Positions 1-6,602 of a stretch of 64,000 nt of DNA are shown in pieces. The translations under genes were made by a program, and so were the position numbers. How positions within the stretch are numbered: position 1 is the stretch's first letter; each line of letters opens with the position of its first letter. The notes beneath the pieces were generated by a model. That model ran no database searches. It worked only from the letters and a program-made list of their open reading frames with translations, and was not told where the DNA came from. Origin of the DNA: Alphaproteobacteria bacterium (GTDB lineage Bacteria > Pseudomonadota > Alphaproteobacteria > Rhizobiales > Xanthobacteraceae); the NCBI GenBank assembly GCA_005884685.1, contig VBAH01000059.1:124001-188000 (forward strand), written 5' to 3'.

Positions 1-64
1 GCTGCTTAATTCCTACCAAAAAGATGTCAATATCTCTTGCCGCTCTTTACCTGCCAGGCCGGGC

Positions 65-92
65 TTGGCGCCGGATTTCAGCGCGGTATAGT
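65..92 (+). promoter_or_regulatory. possible sigma70-type promoter for the first plus-strand operon
   Basis: TTGGCG (65-70) and TATAGT (87-92) are separated by 16 nt, and a purine-rich AAGGAGAGAAAGC ribosome-binding site with ATG at 117 follows. It is the only promoter-like pair visible before the 117-4165 gene series. Assignment rests on consensus similarity only. Confidence 0.4.
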
Positions 93-116
93 TAGGTACA
101 GTCAAGGAGAGAAAGC

Positions 117-485
117 ATGAGCGATGTTGTGGCAACGTACACGAAAGAACCGGTCCCTGTCGGGGCGAAGGTTCGATGGCGTACATGGGCCATCCAGGTG
201 GATACGGCAGGCGAAGTCATTCGGCCGGCAGTGGGGGAGCGAGTTCCCGTGTCTTGCTTCGCGGGGCGGGACGGCCCTGTGCCGCTGGTGGAGATCACCG
301 CCGATCTGGGGCCGGTGAACACGGATGACGACCCCGAGTACAGCCAGTACCACGGCAGCATCGAGTACGCGGGCTACTGGCGGTTCGAGGGCGTCGTGGT
401 GGGGCATGAGGCGGACGGGAGCGCCCCGCCCCCGGCGAGCGATCAGCTCGGACACCACTTCGGCCGATTGGCCGCCGGTGATTAA
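117..485 (+). CDS. hypothetical phage protein (122 aa)
   Basis: A strong ribosome-binding site (AAGGAG) precedes this ATG, and the gene opens a plus-strand series ending at 4165. The product is a small, soluble, acidic-to-neutral protein with no signal peptide or membrane segment. Residues 77-92 are rich in Tyr/Asp (DDPEYSQYHGSIEYAG). The start of the next gene is 12 nt beyond the stop, so the two are probably co-transcribed. I recognise no domain and assign no function. Confidence 0.7.
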   Translation: MSDVVATYTKEPVPVGAKVRWRTWAIQVDTAGEVIRPAVGERVPVSCFAGRDGPVPLVEITADLGPVNTDDDPEYSQYHGSIEYAGYWRFEGVVVGHEADGSAPPPASDQLGHHFGRLAAGD

Positions 486-497
486 CAGGAGGCGACC

Positions 498-917
498 ATG
501 ACCACGCTGTTGATGGTGGAGTTGCATCAAGGCTACGGCGACGGCTACGGAACGGTCCAGGCTGCCAGCGACGGCGCGCCGGTCGTCGAGCCCGGCCGAA
601 AAGTGACCTATTACTACGACGACGGCGGCAAGCGCACCTCGAGGTTGATCGAGAAGTGGAAGCGCGAGATTTTCGCTCAGCCGAGCGTTGCGCTGTTCGA
701 GGGCGTGAGAGTGCCGGCCTCGGCCGTGAAGCGCGTCATCGGTCCGCTTGACTGCCCCGAGGCGTGCCGCGTACGCATGCGACGATTTACGGCGAACTGG
801 AGCGACCGCGGTTTCGTTGGCATGGCCACGGATGACGAGGTGGTCGCAGCCATGCAGCGCGATGACTTCGAGGCGACTTACGCGGCCTGCACGGCCCTCC
901 GGGCGCGATACGCCTAA
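498..917 (+). CDS. hypothetical phage protein (139 aa)
   Basis: ATG is preceded by a good AGGAGG site at the usual spacing, 12 nt after the previous stop. The protein is soluble, with a YYYDDGGKR stretch near residue 36 and a basic middle. No catalytic motif is visible. The sequence just after its stop still has coding character in another frame (next entry), so the gene may once have been longer or be followed by a broken small gene. Confidence 0.65.
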   Translation: MTTLLMVELHQGYGDGYGTVQAASDGAPVVEPGRKVTYYYDDGGKRTSRLIEKWKREIFAQPSVALFEGVRVPASAVKRVIGPLDCPEACRVRMRRFTANWSDRGFVGMATDDEVVAAMQRDDFEATYAACTALRARYA

Positions 918-1108
918 CCCTCGCCCGAATCGCCCTGGCCGATCACCTGGAGGATGCGGGGCAGGTTGCAGAGGCCGCCGCGGTACGTGCCGGAGAGGAC
1001 TTGCTGGTGGAGCGTCGCCGCGGGGCCTATCCCGGTCACAGAGCGACGGTCCCGGCGACCAGGACCAAACTGGCGTCCAGTTCCCTTTTCAACGAGTTTC
1101 TGCTTTGA
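866..1108 (+). pseudogene. fragment with repeat-companion (TIGR02996-like) motif, no clear start
   Basis: This reading frame is open from 866 to a TGA at 1106-1108 and encodes 'RIALADHLEDAGQ' near 929-967. That resembles the 'RLxxADWLEExG' core of the repeat-companion domain seen in Gemmata-type planctomycetes and in other genes of this window. No ATG or GTG with a ribosome-binding site is in frame. It may be a frameshifted 3' extension of the 498-917 gene, a remnant, or a gene with an unusual start. Confidence 0.35.
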
Positions 1109-1164
1109 GTCTTTTGCCACCCTGCCGCCGGGGCCTGTTCTCCCCGGCAAGAAAGGAAATATCA

Positions 1165-2562
1165 ATGTCCATAGAGACCATCTCCTTGACTCTCACCGTC
1201 GGGACCATGACCTTCGACTTGAGCGACCCCGTCAGTCGTCTGGTCGCCGCCGACGCCCTGGCCGACGCCGGGCGTGCCGTCGAGAGTCGCATCCTGCGAA
1301 AGACCGATCAGGCCGTCGTGGTCGTCCCCGAGACGGGGCACGTCGTTCGGGCGGAGCATGATGCCCCCGCCCGCAAGCACAAGCGCATCCCGCGGCCGGG
1401 CGACGGTATCCAGGGCAACCGACGTGACGAGCGGCGAAAGCTGGGCGAGATCTTCCGCTCCAAGAAGTGGGGCGGCATGTTCGTGGTCAGCGAGTCATCC
1501 GCGCTGCGCTACGTGAGCAGCGACGCCATCGAGGACATGGACGCCTGGGCCGAATACCCGGATGGGCCAGGCAAGTACAGCCGCTGGGTCGCCGTTCCCG
1601 TCGAGGAGACGGACAAGGAGCGGAAAGAACGGGAGACCGATGAGACGGCGAAGCGGTCGGCCGAGGATGAGGCCGCCGCCAAGAAGAAGGCGATCGAGGC
1701 GACGTGGAGCGCCGTCTCAGCGCAGCATCACATCTACTCCCTCCCCGAGGGCCTGATACCCGCCAGCGCCTGGCGAGTGCTAAGCGACGAGCGGGACGCG
1801 AAGTTCCGCTCCGGCAACGTGCGCTACATCGCTGATCTGCCGGACGGTGGCGTGGTCGGTCACCTGTCTCACCGCAGTTACGACGACCACCAGGACCACT
1901 ACTACGTCCCGGTCTCCCTGCTGCCGGTCATCGAGGCTGCTCAGGCCGCCATCGCCGTCCGTCGGGCGCGCGAACAGGAGACCGTCGAGGCGTACCAGGC
2001 TGACAGGGCCGCGCTCGTGACGGAGGGCTGCACGGAGGCCGCCGTCAGGATGGCGGGCTGCGACGAGGCCGCCAAGACCGCGTCAACGGCCTACGTCGAG
2101 TCTGGTGACGCCGCGACCCTGGATAGTTACCACGAGGTACTGGCGGCGGTCGCCCGACGTATCACGGCTGAGAGGAATGCCGCTTACGAGACCGCCCTGG
2201 CCGATTGGCTGCCTACGGCCATCGAGGCGATCGGGCAAGAGGCGGCCAACGAGCTCGCCGCCGAACAAAAGCGGGGGTGGGAGCAGTACAGCCACCGCAC
2301 GGACATCGCGGCCGAGCTGGCCGGCGCTTTGGAGTCGGCGAAGAAGGAGAAGGCAGAGGCCGAACAGAAAGCGGTTAGCCGCAAGACCAAGGCGGCGGCG
2401 CGGAAGGCCGACCCGATGGTCACCGTGACCGGCAACACCTACCCGGTCAGAGAGGCCATCAAGGCCATCAACGGAGCGCGATGGGACGCCAAGAACCGTT
2501 GCTGGCGCTTACCACTATCGCAAGTCGGGCGGCTGCCCCGCGGGTGCGGCTACGAGGAGTAG
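1165..2562 (+). CDS. large hypothetical protein with repeat-companion-like N-terminus and C-terminal ARWD domain (465 aa)
   Basis: The start chosen is ATG 1165, preceded by AAAGGAAATATCA; the frame extends further upstream but without natural coding character. Residues 24-46 carry 'RLVAADALADAGRAVESRI', close to the planctomycete repeat-companion motif. The middle is a highly charged, Ala/Glu/Lys-rich probable coiled coil (about 145-185 and 385-420). The C-terminus (about 425-455) contains 'YPVREAIKAINGARWDAKN', a short module resembling DUF5710-type 'GARWD' domains that often end mobile-element proteins. It probably acts in the cytoplasm on DNA or protein, but the function is not known. Confidence 0.75.
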   Translation: MSIETISLTLTVGTMTFDLSDPVSRLVAADALADAGRAVESRILRKTDQAVVVVPETGHVVRAEHDAPARKHKRIPRPGDGIQGNRRDERRKLGEIFRSKKWGGMFVVSESSALRYVSSDAIEDMDAWAEYPDGPGKYSRWVAVPVEETDKERKERETDETAKRSAEDEAAAKKKAIEATWSAVSAQHHIYSLPEGLIPASAWRVLSDERDAKFRSGNVRYIADLPDGGVVGHLSHRSYDDHQDHYYVPVSLLPVIEAAQAAIAVRRAREQETVEAYQADRAALVTEGCTEAAVRMAGCDEAAKTASTAYVESGDAATLDSYHEVLAAVARRITAERNAAYETALADWLPTAIEAIGQEAANELAAEQKRGWEQYSHRTDIAAELAGALESAKKEKAEAEQKAVSRKTKAAARKADPMVTVTGNTYPVREAIKAINGARWDAKNRCWRLPLSQVGRLPRGCGYEE

Positions 2563-2570
2563 AAACGGGG

Positions 2571-2598
2571 CCGCTCCGGCAAGAGATTGCCGGAGCGG
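2571..2598 (+). terminator. hairpin after the 465-aa gene (weak terminator)
   Basis: CCGCTCCGGCAA and TTGCCGGAGCGG form a 12-bp perfect stem around a GAGA loop, 8 nt after the stop of the preceding gene. No T-run follows, so it may only protect or attenuate the transcript. Confidence 0.4.
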
Positions 2599-2704
2599 GA
2601 AAAGTCGAGGAGGGGTTTTCCGAGACTGCTGAAGGCCTCGCTTCAATTCGGCCTCGACTAATGAGATGTTAGCCGGGACAGCGCCCGGCGCCAAGAGAAA
2701 AATC

Positions 2705-3175
2705 ATGATTGACCCGCCGCACCTGGTCCCTCGCGCCGTGGCCTTTCGCGTGGTCGCTCACGTCCTCGCCGGCGAGGCGTTCATACGGGAGAAGCGCGCC
2801 GATCCGTCCTCGCACCGGCGCGCTGGCCGGGCTGCGGCAGAGGCCTTCGCCAGGGACAAGGAGGCTGGGCGGCTGGCTGGCGCGGAGGAAAGAAGACGGG
2901 GCGCAGGCCTTCTCTTCGACCTCGCCAACCACAAGGCGAATGGGCCAGGGGTGGACGCGGCGGTCATGGGCCACCTGGTCGCCTGGCTCTGTGGACGAGC
3001 GGAGTCGTGGCGGGAGATGGCCGCCGAGGCGCATGAATGGCTGGGGCGAGAACTCTTACCACCACGGGCGGGTGACCTGAAGTATGCGGGCGACTGGCCG
3101 CTGCAGGCCTTTATTTGCCGGCTGGTGATCTGCGCCGACGATGGTGTTCGGTCCGAGGGGCCGGACGTGGAGTGA
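2705..3175 (+). CDS. hypothetical protein (156 aa)
   Basis: The start at ATG 2705 is preferred over the in-frame ATG at 2666 because it follows the purine stretch AGAGAAAAATC; the longer form would have 169 residues. The protein is rich in Ala, Arg and Glu, mainly helical, with 'EHAxxWLGRELLP'-like amphipathic helices and no membrane segment. No known family was recognised. Confidence 0.55.
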   Translation: MIDPPHLVPRAVAFRVVAHVLAGEAFIREKRADPSSHRRAGRAAAEAFARDKEAGRLAGAEERRRGAGLLFDLANHKANGPGVDAAVMGHLVAWLCGRAESWREMAAEAHEWLGRELLPPRAGDLKYAGDWPLQAFICRLVICADDGVRSEGPDVE

Positions 3176-3214
3176 GATGCGAAAGCCCGCCCCAAGGGGC
3201 AAGGAGCGAGAGAG

Positions 3215-3667
3215 ATGAAGAAAACCGATCCGATCTTCTTCGCGGCCGAGAAGCTGGCGGCCGAGAAGAAGCTCGCCTATGTTGCCCTGCCGTGCGAGCC
3301 GGAACACGACGCCCCGATATTCGTCGCCTCGCTCGTGTCGAGGCGGATAAAGTGGTCCTCGCGTACGAGGAGGACCCGCTGGACCCCCGGGACCAGTCCT
3401 CCTCGTACGCCGACGGCCTGCTGCCGTCGGCGCCGGAGGACTGGCACATCCAGTTGATCACCGGGGACGCCCGCCCGGAGGACGTGCGCGGCAAGCACGT
3501 CCTCCGGGAACGTCCCGCTGAACCTGGCCGCAGAGGCCGCCAGCGTAACGGCCGTCGAGTTCAGCGGCGCGCCGCCGCGAGGCCAGGAGTACGGCCTGGA
3601 AGACATGCGAGCCGCGCTCCCGCGGCTCGCGCGCTACACCGTGCGGAAGGAGGAGGATAGTCAATGA
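3215..3667 (+). pseudogene. disrupted or frameshifted small gene
   Basis: A good ribosome-binding site (GCAAGGAGCGAGAG) leads to ATG 3215 and a natural N-terminus ('MKKTDPIFFAAEKLAAEKKL'). Coding character then passes to the -1 frame from about 3330 ('VEADKVVLAYEEDPLDPRD') to about 3500, and returns to the first frame ('NLAAEAASVTAVEFSG') until TGA 3665-3667. Read through both shifts it would be about 150 residues. Two compensating single-base errors in the sequence, or a true pseudogene, would both explain it. The following gene overlaps its stop. Confidence 0.5.
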
Positions 3668-3837
3668 TAGTTTACGTGCCTGTCCACACCCACTGTTCCA
3701 CCGACGGCGGGCACGCCGGATCGCAGCACCTCGGTGTCGCCTTCCGCACCCGCGCGGAGGCCCAAGCGTACCTGAGCGACCACCCCAACGACCGGGGATG
3801 GTGGGGCGACGGGGAGATGGTCGAGGAGCTGCGATGA
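3664..3837 (+). CDS. small hypothetical protein (57 aa)
   Basis: ATG 3664 overlaps the preceding TGA (ATGA), and a GGAGGAG site lies just upstream. The product starts MIVYVPVHTHCSTDGG and ends with the charged 'DGEMVEELR'. Its own stop overlaps the next start, again as ATGA. The double overlap, the strong ribosome-binding site and the sensible composition make it a likely real gene. Confidence 0.6.
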   Translation: MIVYVPVHTHCSTDGGHAGSQHLGVAFRTRAEAQAYLSDHPNDRGWWGDGEMVEELR

Positions 3838-4055
3838 GATCTGTCTGGGTGGTGAGCTGGAACGGCGGGGGAGGCCTCGCCGTCTTTGCCAGCCGAGAAG
3901 ATGCGCTGGCGAGCGTCCTCGCCTGTGCCGGCGGCAGGTCGACGACGCAAACTGACGATTGCGTCGTCTTTGGGGTGGAGCGGTTCACCTACCGCATCCG
4001 CGAGCAGCAGGTTCGGATGGAAAGGACCCCGAGCGCCGTCTGCGTGTTCGGGTAA
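3834..4055 (+). CDS. small hypothetical protein (73 aa)
   Basis: ATG 3834 overlaps the previous stop and has GAGGAGCTGCG in front of it. The protein starts MRSVWVVSWNGGGGLAVFASREDALA, a compact alpha/beta pattern, and is otherwise unrecognised. Its TAA overlaps the next ATG (TAATG), continuing the translationally coupled series 3664-4165. Confidence 0.6.
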   Translation: MRSVWVVSWNGGGGLAVFASREDALASVLACAGGRSTTQTDDCVVFGVERFTYRIREQQVRMERTPSAVCVFG

Positions 4056-4165
4056 TGAGTAAAAAAAAAATGAGCTGGACAAGAGGTATGACCATCGCCT
4101 TCATGGCGATGGTGTTTTTCGCGACCGTTCTGGTCGCGGCTATTCGTGACCTGGCCACTCGTTGA
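4055..4165 (+). CDS. single-pass membrane mini-protein (36 aa)
   Basis: It begins at the TAATG overlap (ATG 4055) with a lysine-rich N-terminus (MSKKKMSWTR), followed by one hydrophobic segment of about 18 residues (MTIAFMAMVFFATVLVAA) and a short charged tail. The positive-inside rule places the N-terminus in the cytoplasm. Phages often place such small membrane proteins at operon ends (spanin, holin or superinfection roles), but no specific role can be assigned. Two hairpins follow at once. Confidence 0.55.
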   Translation: MSKKKMSWTRGMTIAFMAMVFFATVLVAAIRDLATR

Positions 4166-4180
4166 CGAACGTCAACGAGT
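4157..4180 (+). terminator. hairpin at the end of the first operon
   Basis: ACTCGTTGAC and GTCAACGAGT form a perfect 10-bp stem with a GAAC loop, overlapping the stop of the membrane mini-protein and abutting the larger palindrome at 4181. Confidence 0.5.
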
Positions 4181-4230
4181 AACGTACCAGGCCACCCGTA
4201 TACGGGTGGCCTGGTACGTTTTTCTTTTAG
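4181..4230 (+). terminator. strong terminator: 40-nt perfect palindrome plus T-rich tail
   Basis: 4181-4200 and 4201-4220 are exact reverse complements with no loop (centre CCCGTA|TACGGG), followed by TTTCTTTTAG. This is a very stable intrinsic terminator for the plus-strand operon. The zero-loop, 20-bp-arm design recurs at 5173-5212. Confidence 0.8.
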
Positions 4231-4324
4231 CTATTAGCTCGTTTCTTTTTCCGTTCTAGGCTACTTCTCGGCTATTAGGCCGCCGAGTAGGCCTGTCGCC
4301 AGGTTAACACGCACGCGACAAAAC

Positions 4325-4338
4325 GTTTTCCGGAAAAG
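4325..4338. repeat. GTTTTCCGGAAAAG palindrome, member of a dispersed family
   Basis: This 14-nt near-palindrome has related copies at 9884, 20438, 30153, 48479, 57748 and 60017. Here it lies between two convergent operons, next to a minus-strand terminator. An operator for a dimeric regulator is one possible reading. Confidence 0.45.
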
Positions 4339-4347
4339 GGAAAACGA

Positions 4348-4384
4348 AACGAGCCGACTCCCCGTGAGGGGCACTCGGCTCGTT
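4348..4384 (-). terminator. terminator of the 4422-4922 gene
   Basis: On the minus strand AACGAGCCGA pairs with TCGGCTCGTT, with a GC-rich inner part, and is followed by TTTCGTTTTCCCTTTTCC. It lies 37 nt past the stop of the only upstream minus-strand gene. Confidence 0.65.
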
Positions 4385-4421
4385 CCGACCACCTACCGAA
4401 CAACGTGATCTCTTGGCCGCC

Positions 4422-4922
4422 TTACGGCTTGCGGCCGGCGAAGACCGGTTGAGGGCCGGGCGGCACCGGCGCGTTGGGGTCGTGAGCCGTCTGCTCGAGA
4501 CGGTCGGCGATCTGACCCAGGGTGGTCTGTACGGCGACCACGTCCTCCTGGGACATGCCCGTGCTGATCTTGTTGCGCAGGTCCAGGACCACCGCGGCCA
4601 GGGCGCTGGTGTCGGCGTCAATCTTGGCCAAGATGTCCTGCAAGGCTTGCGGAATAGCCATCGCGGTTCTCGCTACTGAGTGGTGTTTGCCGAGCGTGGA
4701 AGAGCTCTCGTCGGTTTGCTCGGCGACGATGTCCTCGAGAGCTTGGTCGTGGGCCGTCAGTCGGGCGAGCACTTTGGCGGCGTCTTCGGGCGACAGGCCA
4801 CCTTGCTCCTCATCGAGCAACTTTCGCACGATAAGGAAGACAGCCGAGGCGATAGCGTCCGTCGAGCGGCCTATGTGTGCGAGGCGTTGATTGATGGAGC
4901 GCAGCAACTCGTGTTCGGACAT
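4422..4922 (-). CDS. hypothetical coiled-coil phage protein (166 aa), self-targeted by a CRISPR spacer
   Basis: ATG 4922 follows GAAGGATGAGCGAACC. The protein is acidic and helical, with heptad-like stretches over residues 1-75 and 90-150, and ends in a Pro-rich tail (DPNAPVPPGPQPVF). Small helical proteins of this style are common among phage virion or accessory proteins; no function is assigned. Two contexts make it special. Bases 4477-4514 of the gene are identical to the leader-proximal spacer of the phage's own array, and its upstream region (4965-5115) holds three degenerate copies of the CRISPR repeat. It is probably transcribed alone, because terminators lie on both sides. Confidence 0.75.
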   Translation of the reverse strand: MSEHELLRSINQRLAHIGRSTDAIASAVFLIVRKLLDEEQGGLSPEDAAKVLARLTAHDQALEDIVAEQTDESSSTLGKHHSVARTAMAIPQALQDILAKIDADTSALAAVVLDLRNKISTGMSQEDVVAVQTTLGQIADRLEQTAHDPNAPVPPGPQPVFAGRKP

Positions 4923-4964
4923 GGTTCGCTCATCCTTCGGCTGTTACAGCACTTACCCCGCTGC

Positions 4965-5115
4965 GTCGCAGCTTTAAGCCCGCTGCAAAGGGCTTTGTCA
5001 CCCACCGTGGCCAGGGAGTGGGACATCCTCTCGCAGCATTCAGCCCGCTGCGCAGGGCTTTGACACAGGTCGCCATCCTTCGCAGCTTTTAGCCCGCTGC
5101 GTATGGCTCTGGTAC
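4965..5115 (-). CRISPR. degenerate three-repeat mini-array upstream of the self-targeted gene
   Basis: Three 37-nt copies of the array repeat lie at 4965-5001 (2 mismatches to the consensus), 5030-5066 and 5079-5115, all in the same orientation as the main array (crRNA sense on the minus strand). The intervals are 28 nt and 12 nt, so only the first is near spacer size. The nearest downstream gene on this strand is 4422-4922, whose ATG is 42 nt away. On the minus strand, just before the first copy, TTATGCTGTAGGCC could be a -10-like box. This could be a relict array, a regulatory RNA or a processed 5' leader. Confidence 0.7.
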
Positions 5116-5172
5116 GGCCTACAGCATAACACCCGCATGGGAAAGGCGCACGCGGCTCGATAGCTAAGAGAA

Positions 5173-5212
5173 AGAGACAAGGCCGGTGGCAATTGCCACC
5201 GGCCTTGTCTCT
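5173..5212 (-). terminator. 40-nt perfect palindrome, terminator for the 5290-5796 operon
   Basis: Two 20-nt arms are exact reverse complements with no loop (centre GGCAA|TTGCC). Read on the minus strand it is followed by TTTCTCTTAG, matching an intrinsic terminator for the operon that ends at 5290. Confidence 0.7.
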
Positions 5213-5247
5213 GCTTGGCGCTCGGCCCATTTCTTTTTGCAGCATTT

Positions 5248-5285
5248 TTGCAGCATTCAGCCCGCTGCAGAGGGCCAGCATTACA
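5248..5285 (-). repeat. solo CRISPR-repeat-like element
   Basis: GCAGCATTCAGCCCGCTGCAG followed by AGGGC matches the core of the CRISPR repeat, with a diverged end and a short GCAGCATTTTT duplication beside it. It lies directly after the stop of the 5290 gene. The interval 4923-5289 otherwise holds only the mini-array and the palindrome. Confidence 0.6.
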
Positions 5286-5289
5286 CGAG

Positions 5290-5796
5290 CTAGTCCGCCT
5301 CGCCCACAGCAACGGCGAAGGCAACGAACAAGTCTCTACCTAGCGCGCGAGCGTAGGTCTTGAGCTCACCCAACTTCTGTTCGTCGTCGGGCGAATTTTC
5401 AAGCCTGACGACCCGCGTGGGCGGCCAGCCAAGCTGCAAGGCCGCCTGCTCCTGAGAAAGCCCATGCTTGATTCGCAGGTTCGTGAGGGCACGGGCCAGC
5501 CGACCGGGTCTTTTGTCGCCGAGCTGAGTTGGTTGATCAACCCGTCTGAAAAGATCACCCGCCGGGCCTCCTTGTCTCAGGGCCTGGCCGGAGGCCGCCA
5601 ACTCCCTCAGGGCCGCCGCGAACTCGAGATAGGCGCTCGAGACGTCGGCGACGCACGCCAGTTGCGCCAGCGCCAGCCAGGTCAATGGCCCGGCCGCCCG
5701 CTCAAGTGCTGCCAGGGCCAGTTCTCGATACTCCGGCGACACCGTCGATGCGGCTTTCAAGATCAGTGCCTCCGCACAAGAGCAAGGAAACAGCAC
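5290..5796 (-). CDS. helix-turn-helix (XRE/Cro-type) regulator (168 aa)
   Basis: Residues about 100-155 match the XRE fold: 'ALTNLRIKHGLSQEQAALQL' followed by 'RVVRLENSPD', a classic HTH with recognition helix. The N-terminal 90 residues are an Ala/Leu-rich helical domain of unknown role, probably for dimerisation or sensing. GTG 5796, 4 nt after the upstream stop, is the best start; longer forms run into the upstream gene and lose coding character. It sits at the end of a three- or four-gene operon with 6510, 6283 and possibly 7910. It likely binds an operator in this phage, perhaps one of the dispersed palindromes, which is inference. Confidence 0.65.
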   Translation of the reverse strand: MLFPCSCAEALILKAASTVSPEYRELALAALERAAGPLTWLALAQLACVADVSSAYLEFAAALRELAASGQALRQGGPAGDLFRRVDQPTQLGDKRPGRLARALTNLRIKHGLSQEQAALQLGWPPTRVVRLENSPDDEQKLGELKTYARALGRDLFVAFAVAVGEAD

Positions 5797-5800
5797 TTGG

Positions 5801-6283
5801 TCACGCCGGGGCCTGCGCTCTCCGTTCCGTGTACTTCCCACCCTGGACCTGCGCGGTGATGGTGGTGTAGTTGCGGGCGAGGACGGCCAGGGCAAGGGCC
5901 TCCGTGATGGCCTCGGGGGCCTGCGACTGGAGCAGGTCCATGAGCTTGAACTGACTCACCCCCAGCCAGATAGTGCAGAGACGACCGGGAACACGCAGCT
6001 CGGCACGTTCCTGGTCGTAGTAGCGCCGGAGCACGCCGCCCAGGCGGGCCGGTTCGTCGACCAGGATGGTGACGCAGTCGTCGTCCTCGCAGGGACTGAG
6101 CACCGCGAGGCCCTGGTCCGCGGGGTACGCGCACTTCTCGATGCGCTTGATCTGGAGCCGCTCAAAGAAGAACTCAAAGCCGTTCGGGAAGGACTGGCTG
6201 GGCCAGGGGCACCTCCCCTTCGCCCTGGAGACGGCGATCTCAGCCTCGATGATGACGACTTCTTGACTGGCCTTGGTTGACAT
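5801..6283 (-). CDS. hypothetical protein (160 aa)
   Basis: ATG 6283 is chosen because GGAGTTAACGGTC precedes it and upstream codons look unnatural. The protein is mixed alpha/beta, with 'PCEDDDCVTILVDEPARLGG' at about 65-84 and a helical C-terminus rich in Ala and Leu. No membrane segment, no recognised family. It is separated by 5 nt from the upstream membrane-protein gene and by 4 nt from the downstream HTH gene. Confidence 0.65.
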   Translation of the reverse strand: MSTKASQEVVIIEAEIAVSRAKGRCPWPSQSFPNGFEFFFERLQIKRIEKCAYPADQGLAVLSPCEDDDCVTILVDEPARLGGVLRRYYDQERAELRVPGRLCTIWLGVSQFKLMDLLQSQAPEAITEALALAVLARNYTTITAQVQGGKYTERRAQAPA

Positions 6284-6288
6284 GACCG

Positions 6289-6510
6289 TTAACTCCCGAA
6301 AAAGATTAGCCGCACGAGCCAGACGAGAAAGAACACCGCGGCCAGAGCGGCCGCGGCCCAGCAAAGCCCTCGGACCTTGCCGAGGGCCCACGCCGATCGA
6401 CGAAGCCCGAAAAAGCGAAGAACTGGTTCCCAGGGGCCGATGACAATCGCGGCAACCAGGGCGGAGCAGAAGACGACGCTCGAGCAATACAAGACATCAA
6501 AGTCTGACAT
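6289..6510 (-). CDS. small membrane protein, two predicted transmembrane segments (73 aa)
   Basis: ATG 6510 gives a protein with hydrophobic segments at about 8-27 (VVFCSALVAAIVIG) and 46-70 (LCWAAAALAAVFFLVWLV), joined by a basic loop (LRRSAWALGKVR). An upstream in-frame ATG at 6522 is a possible alternative. The topology is compatible with a holin-like or inner-membrane accessory protein, but no lysis gene is nearby. Confidence 0.6.
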   Translation of the reverse strand: MSDFDVLYCSSVVFCSALVAAIVIGPWEPVLRFFGLRRSAWALGKVRGLCWAAAALAAVFFLVWLVRLIFFGS

Positions 6511-6602
6511 GGTTGCTACCATCAGAGATGAAGGCCTTCTCAGCGGCCTTGTTGCTGAGAATTGCTGAGAAACATGGTTGCTTTCGTGGCGGTCCGAATA
6601 TG

